Below are positions 33,637-42,347 of a stretch of DNA of 64,000 bases, piece by piece; the first letter of the stretch is position 1; each line of letters begins with the position of its first letter. Under the pieces are notes generated by a model. That model did not search any database, was not told where the DNA came from, and saw only the letters and a program-made list of their open reading frames with translations. The DNA is from Calditrichaceae bacterium (lineage in GTDB: Bacteria > Calditrichota > Calditrichia > RBG-13-44-9 > J075), in contig JABWBP010000012.1 of NCBI GenBank assembly GCA_013360445.1, positions 1 to 64,000 on the forward strand. The letters run 5' to 3'. The position numbers and the translations under genes are program-made.

Positions 33637-34854
33637 ATGAGCCAACCGCCTCGCCCGCTTACCATCTTGTGCATTGCCAGTTTTTTCAAAGGACCGGATT
33701 TCATGCGCGAATGCAAGCGCCAGGGCTGCCGGGTATTTTTGCTCACTTCCCGCAGCCTGGAGCATGAGGATTGGCCCCGGGAAAGCCTCGACGATATTTT
33801 TTTCGTGGATGAACCCACCTACGAGTGGAATATCGACCATTTGATCAAAGCGGTCAGCTACCTGGCGCGCAAAGAGCGGTTTGACCGCATTGTGCCTTTA
33901 GATGACTTCGACCTGGAAAAAGCCGCCGCCCTGCGCGAGCACCTGCGGGTGCCGGGTATGGGCGATACCCGCACCCGCTACTTCCGCGACAAGCTCTCCA
34001 TGCGCATGCAGGCGCAGGAGGCCGGGATACTGGTTCCCGAATTCGTGCACGTGCTCAACCATCCCCAAATTCACGAATTCACCCAACGGGTTCCCCCGCC
34101 CTGGGCGCTGAAGCCGCGCATGCAGGCCTCCGCCATCGGGATTCGCAAAATTCACTCCGCGGAACAGCTCTGGCAGGTAATCGAGCAGTTGGGCGACCAG
34201 CAATCTTACTACCTGTTAGAACAGTTCGTGCCCGGCAGCGTGTACCACGCGGATTCGATTGTATTCGACCGGGAAGTGGCGTTTGTGCGGGTGCACCAGT
34301 ACATGTCCACTCCCTGGGAGATTATGCACGAAGGCGGGGTGTTCCGCTCCCACACCGTGCAGTACCGCTCCGCAGATGAACTGGAGCTGCGCCGCATGAA
34401 TAAAGAATTGCTAAGCGCCTTAGGATTGATTCGCGGGGTTTCCCACACCGAATTCATCAAGGCGCACGAGGACGGGCGCTTTTACTTTTTGGAAACCTCC
34501 GCGCGGGTGGGCGGGGCGCACCTTGCCGATATGATGGAAGCCTCCAGCGGGATCAACCTTTGGGCGGAATGGGCGAAGATCGAGAGCCTGCCGCCTGGAA
34601 AACCTTACACCTTGCCGGAAGTGCGAAACGAATATTCCGGGATTATCATCTCCCTGGCGCGGCAGGAACACCCGGACACCTCCGCTTATTCCGACCCGGA
34701 AATCGTCTGGCGCTTGAAGCGCCGCCACCACGCCGGGATGATCGTGCGCTCGCCTCGCCTGGAGCGGGTGACCGAGTTGCTGAATCAATACCTGGAGCGC
34801 TTCAAAACCGATTTCTTTGCCAGCGTGCCGGCGCCGGAAAAACCCACGGCGTAG
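33637..34854 (+). CDS. ATP-grasp domain protein
   Basis: A 405-residue protein. Residues 1-120 are a preATP-grasp-like Rossmann domain. Residues 120-345 form the ATP-grasp fold with RDKLSMRMQAQEAGILVPEF, WALKPRMQASAIGIRKI (nucleotide-binding Lys), YLLEQFVPGSVYHADSIV and a metal-binding FYFLETSARVGGAH near residue 285. Such enzymes join a carboxylate to an amine or thiol through an acyl phosphate, as in carbamoyl-phosphate synthase-like or biotin-carboxylase-like ligases. The acceptor is unknown. The ribosome site is CAGGAGCACTGT. Confidence 0.85.
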   Translation: MSQPPRPLTILCIASFFKGPDFMRECKRQGCRVFLLTSRSLEHEDWPRESLDDIFFVDEPTYEWNIDHLIKAVSYLARKERFDRIVPLDDFDLEKAAALREHLRVPGMGDTRTRYFRDKLSMRMQAQEAGILVPEFVHVLNHPQIHEFTQRVPPPWALKPRMQASAIGIRKIHSAEQLWQVIEQLGDQQSYYLLEQFVPGSVYHADSIVFDREVAFVRVHQYMSTPWEIMHEGGVFRSHTVQYRSADELELRRMNKELLSALGLIRGVSHTEFIKAHEDGRFYFLETSARVGGAHLADMMEASSGINLWAEWAKIESLPPGKPYTLPEVRNEYSGIIISLARQEHPDTSAYSDPEIVWRLKRRHHAGMIVRSPRLERVTELLNQYLERFKTDFFASVPAPEKPTA

Positions 34855-34906
34855 TAAATCATTCTAACCCGGCAAAGTATTCTCTTGGGGATCGGATCAA
34901 TTCACA

Positions 34907-34934
34907 TTGAATTGCAAATTAGTTCGACTAATTT
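34907..34934 (+). promoter_or_regulatory. Possible promoter of the molybdopterin oxidoreductase
   Basis: TTGAAT (34907-34912) and TAATTT (34929-34934) are separated by 16 bp, about 95 bp before the ATG. The match is moderate. Confidence 0.35.
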
Positions 34935-35029
34935 TCAATAAAGAATTCACGAGGGAATCAGCATCCTGCCCTGGCGCCTTTTTTTGCACGATCTCCGGGA
35001 GGGTAAGATTATTGGATAAGGAAAAAACG

Positions 35030-37054
35030 ATGGAAAAATATATCAAAACCACCACCTGCACCATGGACTGCCCGGATGCCTGCGCGTTAGAGGTGACGGT
35101 GGCGGATGGGAAAATCGAAAAGATCGCCGGGGCGCGGAACGGGCATCCCACCACCGGGGGATTTATTTGCAGCAAAATTTCCCGTTTTGCGGAGCGGGTA
35201 TATCATCAAGACCGGTTGCTGTATCCTTTGCAGCGCAGCGGTCCTAAAGGGAGCGGAAAATTCACCCGCATCTCCTGGGAAGAGGCAGCCGGGGAAATTA
35301 CCCGCCGCTTCCGGGAGATCATCGACGAATGGGGCGGGGAGGCGATTCTGCCCTACCACTACGGCGGCTCCAACGGGCTGTTAGGGGATGCGTTTTTAGA
35401 TCACTATTATTTTGCGAAATTAGGCGCTTCCCGCTGCCAGCGCACCCTCTGCGCCGCCCCCGCCACCGCCGTGGCTACCGGCATGTACGGAAAAATGCCT
35501 GGCGTGGCGTATGAGGATTACCCTCAGGCAAAATTCATCCTCATCTGGGGCGCCAATCCCAAAGTATCCAATATCCATTTGACGCCGTTCTTGAAAAAGG
35601 CGAAGCGTAACGGTGCGTTTATCGCGGTGATCGACCCGAAGCTGAATTTCTCGTCCGGGGAGATCGATCTGCATCTCCCGGTTTTTCCCGGCGCGGATTT
35701 GCCCTTAGCGCTGGGAATGATCCATTTCTGGCAGGCCAATAATTTATTGGACAGCGAATTTTTGTCTCAACATGCCCTGGGAGCGGAAATTTTGCTGGCC
35801 GCGGCAAGAGAATGGCCGGTGGAGCGGGCGGCAGCGGCGGCAAAGGTAAATGCGGAAGACATTGCCCGGCTGGCGCGGATGTATGCGGAATCCGCTCCCG
35901 CGGCGCTGCGTTGCGGATGGGGCGTGGAGCGCAACCGTAACGGCGGGCAGGCCCTGGCGGCGATTCTGGCGATGCCGGCGCTATTAGGGAAATTCGGCGC
36001 GCCCGGCGGGGGATACACCCTCAGCAACAGCGGCGCGGCTGCGCTGGATCAGGCCAAAATTTTCGGGAATTGCAGCTGGAGCACCCGCCAGATCAACCAG
36101 AGCCAATTGGGACAGGCGCTGAATGATCCCCGTCTGCAACCGCCAGTGAAGGCGCTGTTTGTCTATAATTGCAATCCGGTCGCCACCGCGCCGGATCAAA
36201 ATGCCATTATTCAAGGAATGCTGCGGGAGGATTTGTTCACGGTGGTGTTCGAGCAGGTCAAAACCGACACCGCGCTCTACGCGGATATTCTGCTGCCGGC
36301 GGTAACCTTCCTGGAGCAACGGGAAATCAAAAAAGGCTATGGCAGTTACGTGGTGGGCGGGGTGCAACCGGTAATTCCGCCCCGGGGAGAAGCGAAACCC
36401 AACGAAGAAGTGTTTGCCCTGTTAGGGCGGGCCATGGACTGGCCGGATGAACCGTTTTATTGGGACACCGAGACCTACATGCAAAAAACCGCCCGGGCGT
36501 TATCCCTGAACGGCGCTTCCGCGAATCCGGCCACATTTTTAGAAGGCAAAATACAGCAGTATGATTTTCCGGGAACCACCCCGGTGCAATTCAAAACCGT
36601 TTTCCCCCGCACCGCTGACGGGAAAATCCATTTAGCGCCGGCGGCGCTGGGCAAACGCCCGTTTCAGTATGATCCGGTTGAGGAGGCGCAGTATCCCCTG
36701 GCGCTGATCAGCCCCTCCAACTCAAAAATGATTTCCAGCACTATGGGAGAATATAATTACCCGGAGCTTTTTTTGACCATCCATCCCCGGGACGCGGCGC
36801 CGCGGGGCATTCGGGAAGGCGATACGGTGCGGGTGTTTAATGAATTGGGCGAAGTGATCTGCCCGGTGAAAGTTCGGGAAAACGTGCGCCCCGGCGTGGT
36901 CTCCATGCCCAAAGGCGCCTGGCAAAAATCCTCCCGCAACGGGCGAACCGCCACCGCCTTATGTCCCGCAACGGCAAACGAGGTGGCCGGGGGCGCCTGT
37001 TTCAATGATGCGCGGGTGGAGGTGGAAAAAACCGTGCTGCTGGCGGGCGAATGA
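35030..37054 (+). CDS. Molybdopterin oxidoreductase with [4Fe-4S] site
   Basis: A 674-residue member of the DMSO-reductase superfamily. The ATG at 35030 follows GGATAAGGAAAAAACG and begins with the Fe-S motif; a longer in-frame start is rejected. Cys10, Cys14, Cys18 and Cys47 (CX3CX3CX28C) bind [4Fe-4S]. SRCQRTLCAAPAT near residue 145 is the likely Mo-ligand region, possibly through Cys. The C-terminal domain has DLFTVVFEQVKTDTALYADI and a molydopterin-binding NSKMISSTMGEYNYPEL. There is no Tat or Sec signal, so it is probably cytoplasmic, and no electron-transfer subunit is adjacent. The substrate is unknown. Confidence 0.9.
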   Translation: MEKYIKTTTCTMDCPDACALEVTVADGKIEKIAGARNGHPTTGGFICSKISRFAERVYHQDRLLYPLQRSGPKGSGKFTRISWEEAAGEITRRFREIIDEWGGEAILPYHYGGSNGLLGDAFLDHYYFAKLGASRCQRTLCAAPATAVATGMYGKMPGVAYEDYPQAKFILIWGANPKVSNIHLTPFLKKAKRNGAFIAVIDPKLNFSSGEIDLHLPVFPGADLPLALGMIHFWQANNLLDSEFLSQHALGAEILLAAAREWPVERAAAAAKVNAEDIARLARMYAESAPAALRCGWGVERNRNGGQALAAILAMPALLGKFGAPGGGYTLSNSGAAALDQAKIFGNCSWSTRQINQSQLGQALNDPRLQPPVKALFVYNCNPVATAPDQNAIIQGMLREDLFTVVFEQVKTDTALYADILLPAVTFLEQREIKKGYGSYVVGGVQPVIPPRGEAKPNEEVFALLGRAMDWPDEPFYWDTETYMQKTARALSLNGASANPATFLEGKIQQYDFPGTTPVQFKTVFPRTADGKIHLAPAALGKRPFQYDPVEEAQYPLALISPSNSKMISSTMGEYNYPELFLTIHPRDAAPRGIREGDTVRVFNELGEVICPVKVRENVRPGVVSMPKGAWQKSSRNGRTATALCPATANEVAGGACFNDARVEVEKTVLLAGE

Positions 37055-37103
37055 TTTAAGCCGCTTGACTAATTCTACTTTAATTTTCACCAGTCTTTTC
37101 CCT

Positions 37104-37239
37104 TAGAGCATGTTTGAAAAATCGAAAAACCTGCCACAAAGACTCCAAAACACCAGGTTTTCACCAAGGAATTTATTGTTTCTTCGTGAATTTTTGAGAT
37201 TTCGTGACTTTGTGGCGAATTTTCAAACACCTTCTTAGA
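37104..37239. repeat. Imperfect inverted repeat with about 9-bp words
   Basis: TGTTTGAAAA and GCCACAAAG near 37110-37141 pair with CTTTGTGGC and TTTTCAAACA near 37208-37229. The inner part is loosely periodic at 9 bp (TTTTTGAGA, TTTCGTGAC, TTTGTGGCG), making it a weaker version of the word arrays elsewhere. Confidence 0.55.
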
Positions 37240-37249
37240 GAAAACGCCC

Positions 37250-38191
37250 ATGAAACCCCTTCAAGATAAAATTGTTGTCGTCGCCGGGGCCACCCGCGGG
37301 GCCGGGCGGGGCATCGCCGGCATGTTGGGCGAGGCCGGCGCTACCGTGTATTGCACCGGGCGCAGCATTCGCGGAAAACCGGCCTCCGGCAGCCGGCGCC
37401 CGGAAACCATCGAAGAGACCGCGGAAATGGTAACGTCTTACGGTGGAACGGGCATTCCCGTGCAGGTGGATCATACCGTAGAAGCGCAGGTAGAAGCGCT
37501 TTTCCAGCGCGTCCACGCGGAGCAGGGGCGGTTAGACGTGCTGGTGAACGACGTCTGGGGCGGCGACGAGTTGACCGAGTGGGGCAAACCCTTCTGGGAA
37601 CTCTCCCTGGAAAAAGGGCTGACCATGCTGCAACGCGCCCTGCACTCCCACATCATTACCAGCCGCCACGGCGCGCCGCTGCTGGTGGAGCGCCGCCGCG
37701 GGCTGATCGTGGAAATCACCGACGGGGATTTCTTCGGTTACCGCGGCAATCTTTTCTATGACCTGGTAAAAACCTCGGTTATCCGCCTCGCTTTTGCCAT
37801 GGCCAAAGAGTTGGGCAAATATAGCGTCGCTTCCCTGGCGGTTACCCCCGGCTTTTTGCGCTCGGAAGCGATGCTCGAGCATTTCGGAGTGACGGAAGCG
37901 AACTGGCCGGAAGGGGCGCAGAAAGACCCCCATTTCATCGCCTCGGAAACGCCCTTCTTCGTGGGCCGGGCGGTGGCGGCGCTGGCCGCCGATCCTCACG
38001 TGCTCAAAAAAACCGGGCGGGTTTTCAGCTCCTGGGATTTGTCGGATGAATACGGCTTCAGCGACATTGACGGGCGAAAACCCCACTGGGGGCGTTATTT
38101 CGAGCAAACCTTCGGCAAAAAGATCAACAAGTGCGATGAAACTTTCTATCAATACTGGTTCGAAGGGCCGGTGGATTGGGCGGTGGAGTGA
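37250..38191 (+). CDS. SDR-family oxidoreductase
   Basis: A 313-residue short-chain dehydrogenase/reductase. VVVAGATRGAGRGIAGML (9-26) binds NAD(P), LDVLVNDVWGGDE is the NNAG-equivalent strand, and YDLVK is the YxxxK catalytic pair. The usual Ser is replaced by a Thr/Asp-rich EITDGDFFGY segment, so catalysis may be altered. The protein is longer than typical SDRs by a C-terminal extension ending in an aromatic-rich tail. The stop codon is inside the repeat that follows. Confidence 0.83.
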   Translation: MKPLQDKIVVVAGATRGAGRGIAGMLGEAGATVYCTGRSIRGKPASGSRRPETIEETAEMVTSYGGTGIPVQVDHTVEAQVEALFQRVHAEQGRLDVLVNDVWGGDELTEWGKPFWELSLEKGLTMLQRALHSHIITSRHGAPLLVERRRGLIVEITDGDFFGYRGNLFYDLVKTSVIRLAFAMAKELGKYSVASLAVTPGFLRSEAMLEHFGVTEANWPEGAQKDPHFIASETPFFVGRAVAALAADPHVLKKTGRVFSSWDLSDEYGFSDIDGRKPHWGRYFEQTFGKKINKCDETFYQYWFEGPVDWAVE

Positions 38192-38231
38192 TGGGGGGAT
38201 GGAATTGTGGAGTAATGGATGAATGGAACCT
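38184..38231. repeat. One-armed 8-bp word array (TGGAGTGA)
   Basis: TGGAGTGA, TGGGGGGA, TGGAATTG, TGGAGTAA, TGGATGAA, TGGAACCT run in strict 8-bp register and include the stop codon of the SDR gene. No complementary arm is seen nearby. Confidence 0.7.
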
Positions 38232-38342
38232 GATTTCTTCTCATTCCCGCTCAAAAACCTGATAAAAGTCATCTTTTAAGCTGACCAAAGTCCTTCTTTT
38301 CGCTGGTTTCTCCTGGTACGTTTATGCTGCCGTGAGTAAAAC

Positions 38343-38396
38343 CCGGAGTGCTCCAAAGGAATGGCTTCGCCACAAAACTTCAGTTTTGCGCACCGG
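38343..38396. repeat. 54-bp palindromic element related to 20067
   Basis: Outer arms CCGGAGTGC and GCGCACCGG (imperfect) enclose TCCAAAGGA, GGCTTCGCC and CAAAACTTCAGTTTTG (38373-38388). The same building blocks occur at 20067-20118 in another order. Confidence 0.7.
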
Positions 38397-38418
38397 AAAC
38401 CAAAAGGAGAAGCAACAA

Positions 38419-39261
38419 ATGCCCGCATATAAATTCCCGGATTTCCAAATCGCCCGCCATTTCGTCTGGCTGTGGATTTTAGCGTTTCTCATTACCATCG
38501 CCTCGGCGGTGTACCAGCGCATGACCGGCCCCACCTACCCGGTGCGCGGCAAAGCGGAGATCGGCGGCGGCGCGGTCTCCTACAAACTGCTGCGCAGCGA
38601 GACCGTAACCAGCGACGCGCCGGTGGTTTTACACGCGCCGGATAGCAGCATCAGCGGCTACGTGCTCTTCCGCCGCTACAACTCCCACGATCCCTGGAGC
38701 GGCATGACCTTGTGGCGGGAGAACGATAAACTGCTGGCCCGCCTTCCCCGCCAGCCGGCCGCGGGCAAACTGATGTATTACGTCTATCTCACCGGGGGCA
38801 GCCAGCCGGCCATCTCTCTCACCGGAAGCCAGCCGGTGGTGCTGCGTTACAAGGGGGAAGTTCCCCAGGCCATCCTCATTCCCCATATCCTGCTCATGTT
38901 TTTGGCGATGCTGATTTCCAACCGCGCCGGCCTGGAAGCGCTGGATTCCCGGGGCAACGCCCGCCGTTATATCCCCTGGATCGTGGGATTGATCTTCATC
39001 GGCGGGTTTGTCCTGGGGCCGCTGATGCAGAAATTCGCTTTCGGAGAATTATGGACCGGGGTTCCCTTCGGCTATGATCTCACCGATAACAAAACCCTGC
39101 TGGCCATGTTAGGCTGGCTGTGGGCCTGGGTGAAAAATCGCGGCGGCAAAAACGGGCGCGGCTGGATCGTCTTCGCCGCACTGCTGATGCTGGCGGTGTA
39201 CCTGATCCCCCACAGCGTGTTAGGATCGGAGCTGGATTATACCCGGGGGGAATTGAAGTGA
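38419..39261 (+). CDS. Membrane protein of the CcmF neighbourhood
   Basis: A 280-residue protein with about five membrane segments (residues 13-32, 155-175, 190-210, 228-245 and 250-268). A soluble periplasmic-type domain of about 110 residues lies between the first two. The domain is beta-rich with DAPVVLHAPDSSISGYVLFRRY and YYVYLTGGSQPAISL. It is not a classical CcmE, since the haem-binding His-x-x-x-Tyr motif was not found. The start at 38419 follows AAAAGGAGAAGCAACAA. The position before a CcmF-type gene suggests a role in cytochrome c maturation. Confidence 0.75.
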   Translation: MPAYKFPDFQIARHFVWLWILAFLITIASAVYQRMTGPTYPVRGKAEIGGGAVSYKLLRSETVTSDAPVVLHAPDSSISGYVLFRRYNSHDPWSGMTLWRENDKLLARLPRQPAAGKLMYYVYLTGGSQPAISLTGSQPVVLRYKGEVPQAILIPHILLMFLAMLISNRAGLEALDSRGNARRYIPWIVGLIFIGGFVLGPLMQKFAFGELWTGVPFGYDLTDNKTLLAMLGWLWAWVKNRGGKNGRGWIVFAALLMLAVYLIPHSVLGSELDYTRGELK

Positions 39262-39400
39262 CTAAAGTGCCTAAAATGAGCTAAAGTGAACTAAAATGCC
39301 TAAAGTGACTAAAGTTAAAAGCAACTGCGGCATCAAAGCCATTTCAGGCGCTCAGGCATTTTAGCCACTTTAGTCACTTTAGCTCACTTTAGACACTTTA
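39258..39400. repeat. Two-armed 9-10-bp word array (GTGACTAAA/TTTAGTCAC)
   Basis: The left arm (39258-39313) reads GTGACTAAA, GTGCCTAAA, ATGAGCTAAA, GTGAACTAAA, ATGCCTAAA, GTGACTAAA. The right arm (39360-39396) reads TTTAGCCAC, TTTAGTCAC, TTTAGCTCAC, TTTAGACAC. The first word contains the TGA stop of the upstream gene, and the 10-bp variant occurs in both arms. Confidence 0.85.
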
Positions 39401-39426
39401 TTAACTTGCTAACTACGGAGAATCTT

Positions 39427-41685
39427 ATGGACATCGGCAATTTATTGATCATATTGGCGCTGCTGGCCACCCTCTTTTCCGGGGGAAGCTATTTTAGCGC
39501 GGTTCTAAGCGGTAAAAAGGCCGGGGCAAAGGCGAAAAAGGGAAGCGACCCCTCCGGCATGTTATGGGCAGCCCGCTTAGGCTTTTATCTCATGGCCGGG
39601 CTGGTAACCCTGGCCTCCGCCTACCTGATGTATCTCATCCTCACTCACCAGTTCCAGGTTTCCTATGTGTACCGCTACTCCTCCCGCGACCTGCCCCTGG
39701 GCTACCTGCTTTCATCGTTCTGGGCCGGGCAGGAAGGCTCTTTTCTTCTATGGGCCTTCCTGATTGCACTGATGGGCATTGCCTTCATCAAAACCGCGAA
39801 GGAATTCGAGATTTCCGGAATGTTAGCGGTTAACCTGGTGCAGGCCTTCTTCCTGGCGATTCTGGTAAAAGCCAGCCCCTTCGAGACCTATCCCCAGGTT
39901 CCCGCAGACGGCGCGGGATTGAATCCGCTGCTGCAAAACCCCTGGATGGTGATTCACCCCCCGGTTTTGTTCATCGGCTATGCGGCGATCACGTTCCTGT
40001 TTGCCCTGGCTTTTGCAGGATTGCTGCGCCGGGATTATAAGCAGTGGGTTTCTAAAGCGCTGCCCTGGGCGCTGTTCGTCTCCCTCACCCTGGGGGCGGG
40101 GATTATCATCGGCGCCTACTGGGCCTACGAGGTGTTAGGCTGGGGCGGTTACTGGGGCTGGGACCCGGTGGAAAACTCCTCCCTGGTTCCCTGGCTCACT
40201 ACCCTGGCGCTGCTGCACGGGCTGATCGTGCAAAAGCGCACCGGCGCGCTGCCGAAAACCAACTTTTTCCTGGCGATCGTCTCCCTGGTGCTGGTGCTCT
40301 ACGCCACCTTTTTGACCCGCAGCGGGGTTCTGGCGGATTTTTCGGTACACTCCTTCCAGGATTTGGGCATCAATCGCTACCTGATCCTGTTCATGGCCGC
40401 TACCTTAGGGCTGGGCCTGGGAGCGTTCTTTTGGCGCGGGCGGGATATTCCCCATGCCGGGGTGAATTACACTGCGCTCAACCGGGAGAACATCCTCCTG
40501 GCCAGTTTGTTCGTATTTGCTGCCTCCGCGCTGTTGGTGTTCTTCGGAACTTCCTCCCCGATCATTACCGGCCTGCTGGGCAACGCTTCCGCGGCCACGG
40601 TTTCCTATTATAACACCACCCACCTTCCCATCGGCATCCTCATCGCGGTGCTGTTAAGCGCCGCCCCGTTCCTGCGCTGGCGGGAGGAGGGATTCGCCGC
40701 GCTGTGGAGGAACCTGCTCCCCTCCCTGCTGCTCAGCGCGGCCACCACGGCCATTCCGGTCTGGTCAGGAATGTCGCAGCCCACCCTTATTATTTTTGTA
40801 TTCTTTGCCGCGGCGGCATTTTGGAGCAATTTGATTGCGGCGATTCGCTACCTGAAAATCAACTGGCTGAACGCCTCCGCCCCGATAGCCCACGTGGGAG
40901 TGGGTTTGCTTTTAATGGGAATTGTTATCTCCGCGGTCTTTGAACAGAATCAAAAAGTGGTGCTGGAAAAAGACGTTCCCGGGGAAGCCCTGAATTACCG
41001 GCTGATCTACCGCGGCCTCACCCCCGCGGCCAATGGAAAGGACGTTTTGAACATCGACGTCTCCCGGGATCAAACCGCTTACACGGCAAGGCCGCGCTTC
41101 TATTTCAGCCGCTCCAACCAGGGGCAGATGCGCGAGCCGGACGTAAGATCCAACCTGATGTACGACCTCTACATCTCTCCCCTGGAGCGCCGCAGCACCG
41201 CCGGGCACACCCATCACGGCAACACCCTGGTGCTGAAAAAAGGGGAGAAGAAATCCTTCGGCGATTATCAGGTCTCCTTTGTCAGTTTTGACATGGGCGG
41301 CCATTCCGAGGCCGGGGTGCTGCGGGTGGGCGCGAATTTGACCATCAGCAATGAGCGGGAGAGTTACTCCGTGGTTCCCGCGGTGCTCTACAGCCAGGGC
41401 GGCGCCCGCCCGGAAGCGGCTACTTTCCCGCTGCGCTCCGGGGATAAATCAACCAGCGCAACCGTAACGATCCAGCGCATCGACGCGGATCAAAAGTTAG
41501 TCGAGCTGGAGCTTACCGGCTTAGGCGAGCAGACCGGGGAAAACGTCGCCCCCAAAGAGATGATCATGGTAGAAGTAAGCCGCAAACCCTTTATGAGCGT
41601 GCTCTGGTTAGGGGCGATTTTGATGACCGCGGGAACCCTGATCGGTATCCGGCGGCGGCTGGCCCCGGCGGGCGAGGGGCAGTAG
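39427..41685 (+). CDS. ccmF: CcmF/CcsA-type cytochrome c haem lyase
   Basis: A 752-residue polytopic membrane protein, started at the ATG after ACGGAGAATCTT. WGGYWGWDPVENSSLVPW near residue 245 is the WWD haem-handling motif, and conserved His residues occur in WMVIHPPVLF and TTHLPIG. The N-terminal 500 residues hold about fourteen transmembrane segments, followed by a 220-residue periplasmic beta domain and a last membrane helix near residue 730, the CcmF layout. It would attach haem to apocytochromes on the periplasmic side, working with the preceding membrane protein. Confidence 0.9.
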   Translation: MDIGNLLIILALLATLFSGGSYFSAVLSGKKAGAKAKKGSDPSGMLWAARLGFYLMAGLVTLASAYLMYLILTHQFQVSYVYRYSSRDLPLGYLLSSFWAGQEGSFLLWAFLIALMGIAFIKTAKEFEISGMLAVNLVQAFFLAILVKASPFETYPQVPADGAGLNPLLQNPWMVIHPPVLFIGYAAITFLFALAFAGLLRRDYKQWVSKALPWALFVSLTLGAGIIIGAYWAYEVLGWGGYWGWDPVENSSLVPWLTTLALLHGLIVQKRTGALPKTNFFLAIVSLVLVLYATFLTRSGVLADFSVHSFQDLGINRYLILFMAATLGLGLGAFFWRGRDIPHAGVNYTALNRENILLASLFVFAASALLVFFGTSSPIITGLLGNASAATVSYYNTTHLPIGILIAVLLSAAPFLRWREEGFAALWRNLLPSLLLSAATTAIPVWSGMSQPTLIIFVFFAAAAFWSNLIAAIRYLKINWLNASAPIAHVGVGLLLMGIVISAVFEQNQKVVLEKDVPGEALNYRLIYRGLTPAANGKDVLNIDVSRDQTAYTARPRFYFSRSNQGQMREPDVRSNLMYDLYISPLERRSTAGHTHHGNTLVLKKGEKKSFGDYQVSFVSFDMGGHSEAGVLRVGANLTISNERESYSVVPAVLYSQGGARPEAATFPLRSGDKSTSATVTIQRIDADQKLVELELTGLGEQTGENVAPKEMIMVEVSRKPFMSVLWLGAILMTAGTLIGIRRRLAPAGEGQ

Positions 41686-41732
41686 GCGCCGCCGCGGAAT
41701 GCCGCCGCCTGCGAATTAAAATAGAAGTGTAA

Positions 41733-42054
41733 CTGATGTTACGCACACATTCATTGGTAAGGGGCTGAAGCCCAATGTCACTAACTTTTCCTGATTCTCA
41801 GTCCCGTCAGGGACGTTCGAGTATAGCCCACCAGTTTACTGGTGGGAAAAAGGGGCGCACCCAGGTTAAAACAGTCCCGCCAGGGACGTTTGAAAACCGC
41901 AGGTCTTTCAGTCGTCCCTGACGGGACTCATAGAGGATCAGGAATTTCCCATCCCCCCAATGAATTGGCGGGCTATTATCTTTCGTCCCTGCCGGGACTA
42001 AAAAGTTAGTGACATTGGGCTTTAGCCCCTTCCCCGCTTAATGCGTAACATCAG
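41733..42054. repeat. 322-bp nested palindromic mosaic with REP-like units
   Basis: The terminal inverted repeats are CTGATGTTACGCA (41733-41745) and its exact complement (42042-42054). Next inside is a 31-bp arm (41759-41789 against 42001-42031) with one mismatch, built on GGGGCTGAAGCCC. Then come REP-like units GTCCCGTCAGGGACG at 41801, GTCCCGCCAGGGACG at 41874, CGTCCCTGACGGGAC at 41913 and CGTCCCTGCCGGGAC at 41984. CCCACCAGTTTACTGGTGGG lies at about 41827-41846. The whole forms one large cruciform-capable element. Confidence 0.85.
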
Positions 42055-42079
42055 ATTGTAAAATGAATTTCATTAAGGT

Positions 42080-42259
42080 ATGAACATGGATATAATTTAC
42101 CTGATCGCATTTTTGGTCGCCTGGGTGGTTTTGCAGCGCTGGATTCTTCCCCGCCTGGGCATCAGCACCTGAATGGCCAACGCCTGCCCGCCTGAAAAGG
42201 ATAACCGGCAGACTCGCTCGGTCGAGCAACAAAGTGATACTGAAAATGGTGGGGTATAG
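42080..42259 (+). CDS. Small membrane protein, possible UGA-selenocysteine readthrough
   Basis: The first 30 codons give one transmembrane helix (IIYLIAFLVAWVVLQRWILP) followed by RLGIST and a TGA at 42170-42172. In the same frame the next residues are MANACPPEKD, giving a UxxxxC pair, and the frame continues to TAG at 42257-42259 for 59 residues in all. A candidate hairpin (CTGCC 42184-42188 with GGCAG 42207-42211, apical CCT-GAAA-AGG 42191-42200) sits 21 nt after the UGA, in the range for bacterial SECIS elements. If UGA is a plain stop, the product is a 30-residue membrane peptide ending at 42172. Confidence 0.4.
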
Positions 42260-42327
42260 GGTATAAGGGAAACCATCCCCTACTCCCCCTGCCTTATGCT
42301 CTATACCTTATACCCTATACCTTATAC
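42252..42327. repeat. Two-armed 7-bp word array (GGGTATA/TATACCC)
   Basis: GGGTATA, GGGTATA, AGGGAAA (42252-42272) are followed by CTTATGC, TCTATAC, CTTATAC, CCTATAC, CTTATAC (42293-42327). The left arm contains the TAG that would end the readthrough frame of the small membrane protein. Confidence 0.82.
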
Positions 42328-42347
42328 CCCCGAGAAAGGGAACCCCA

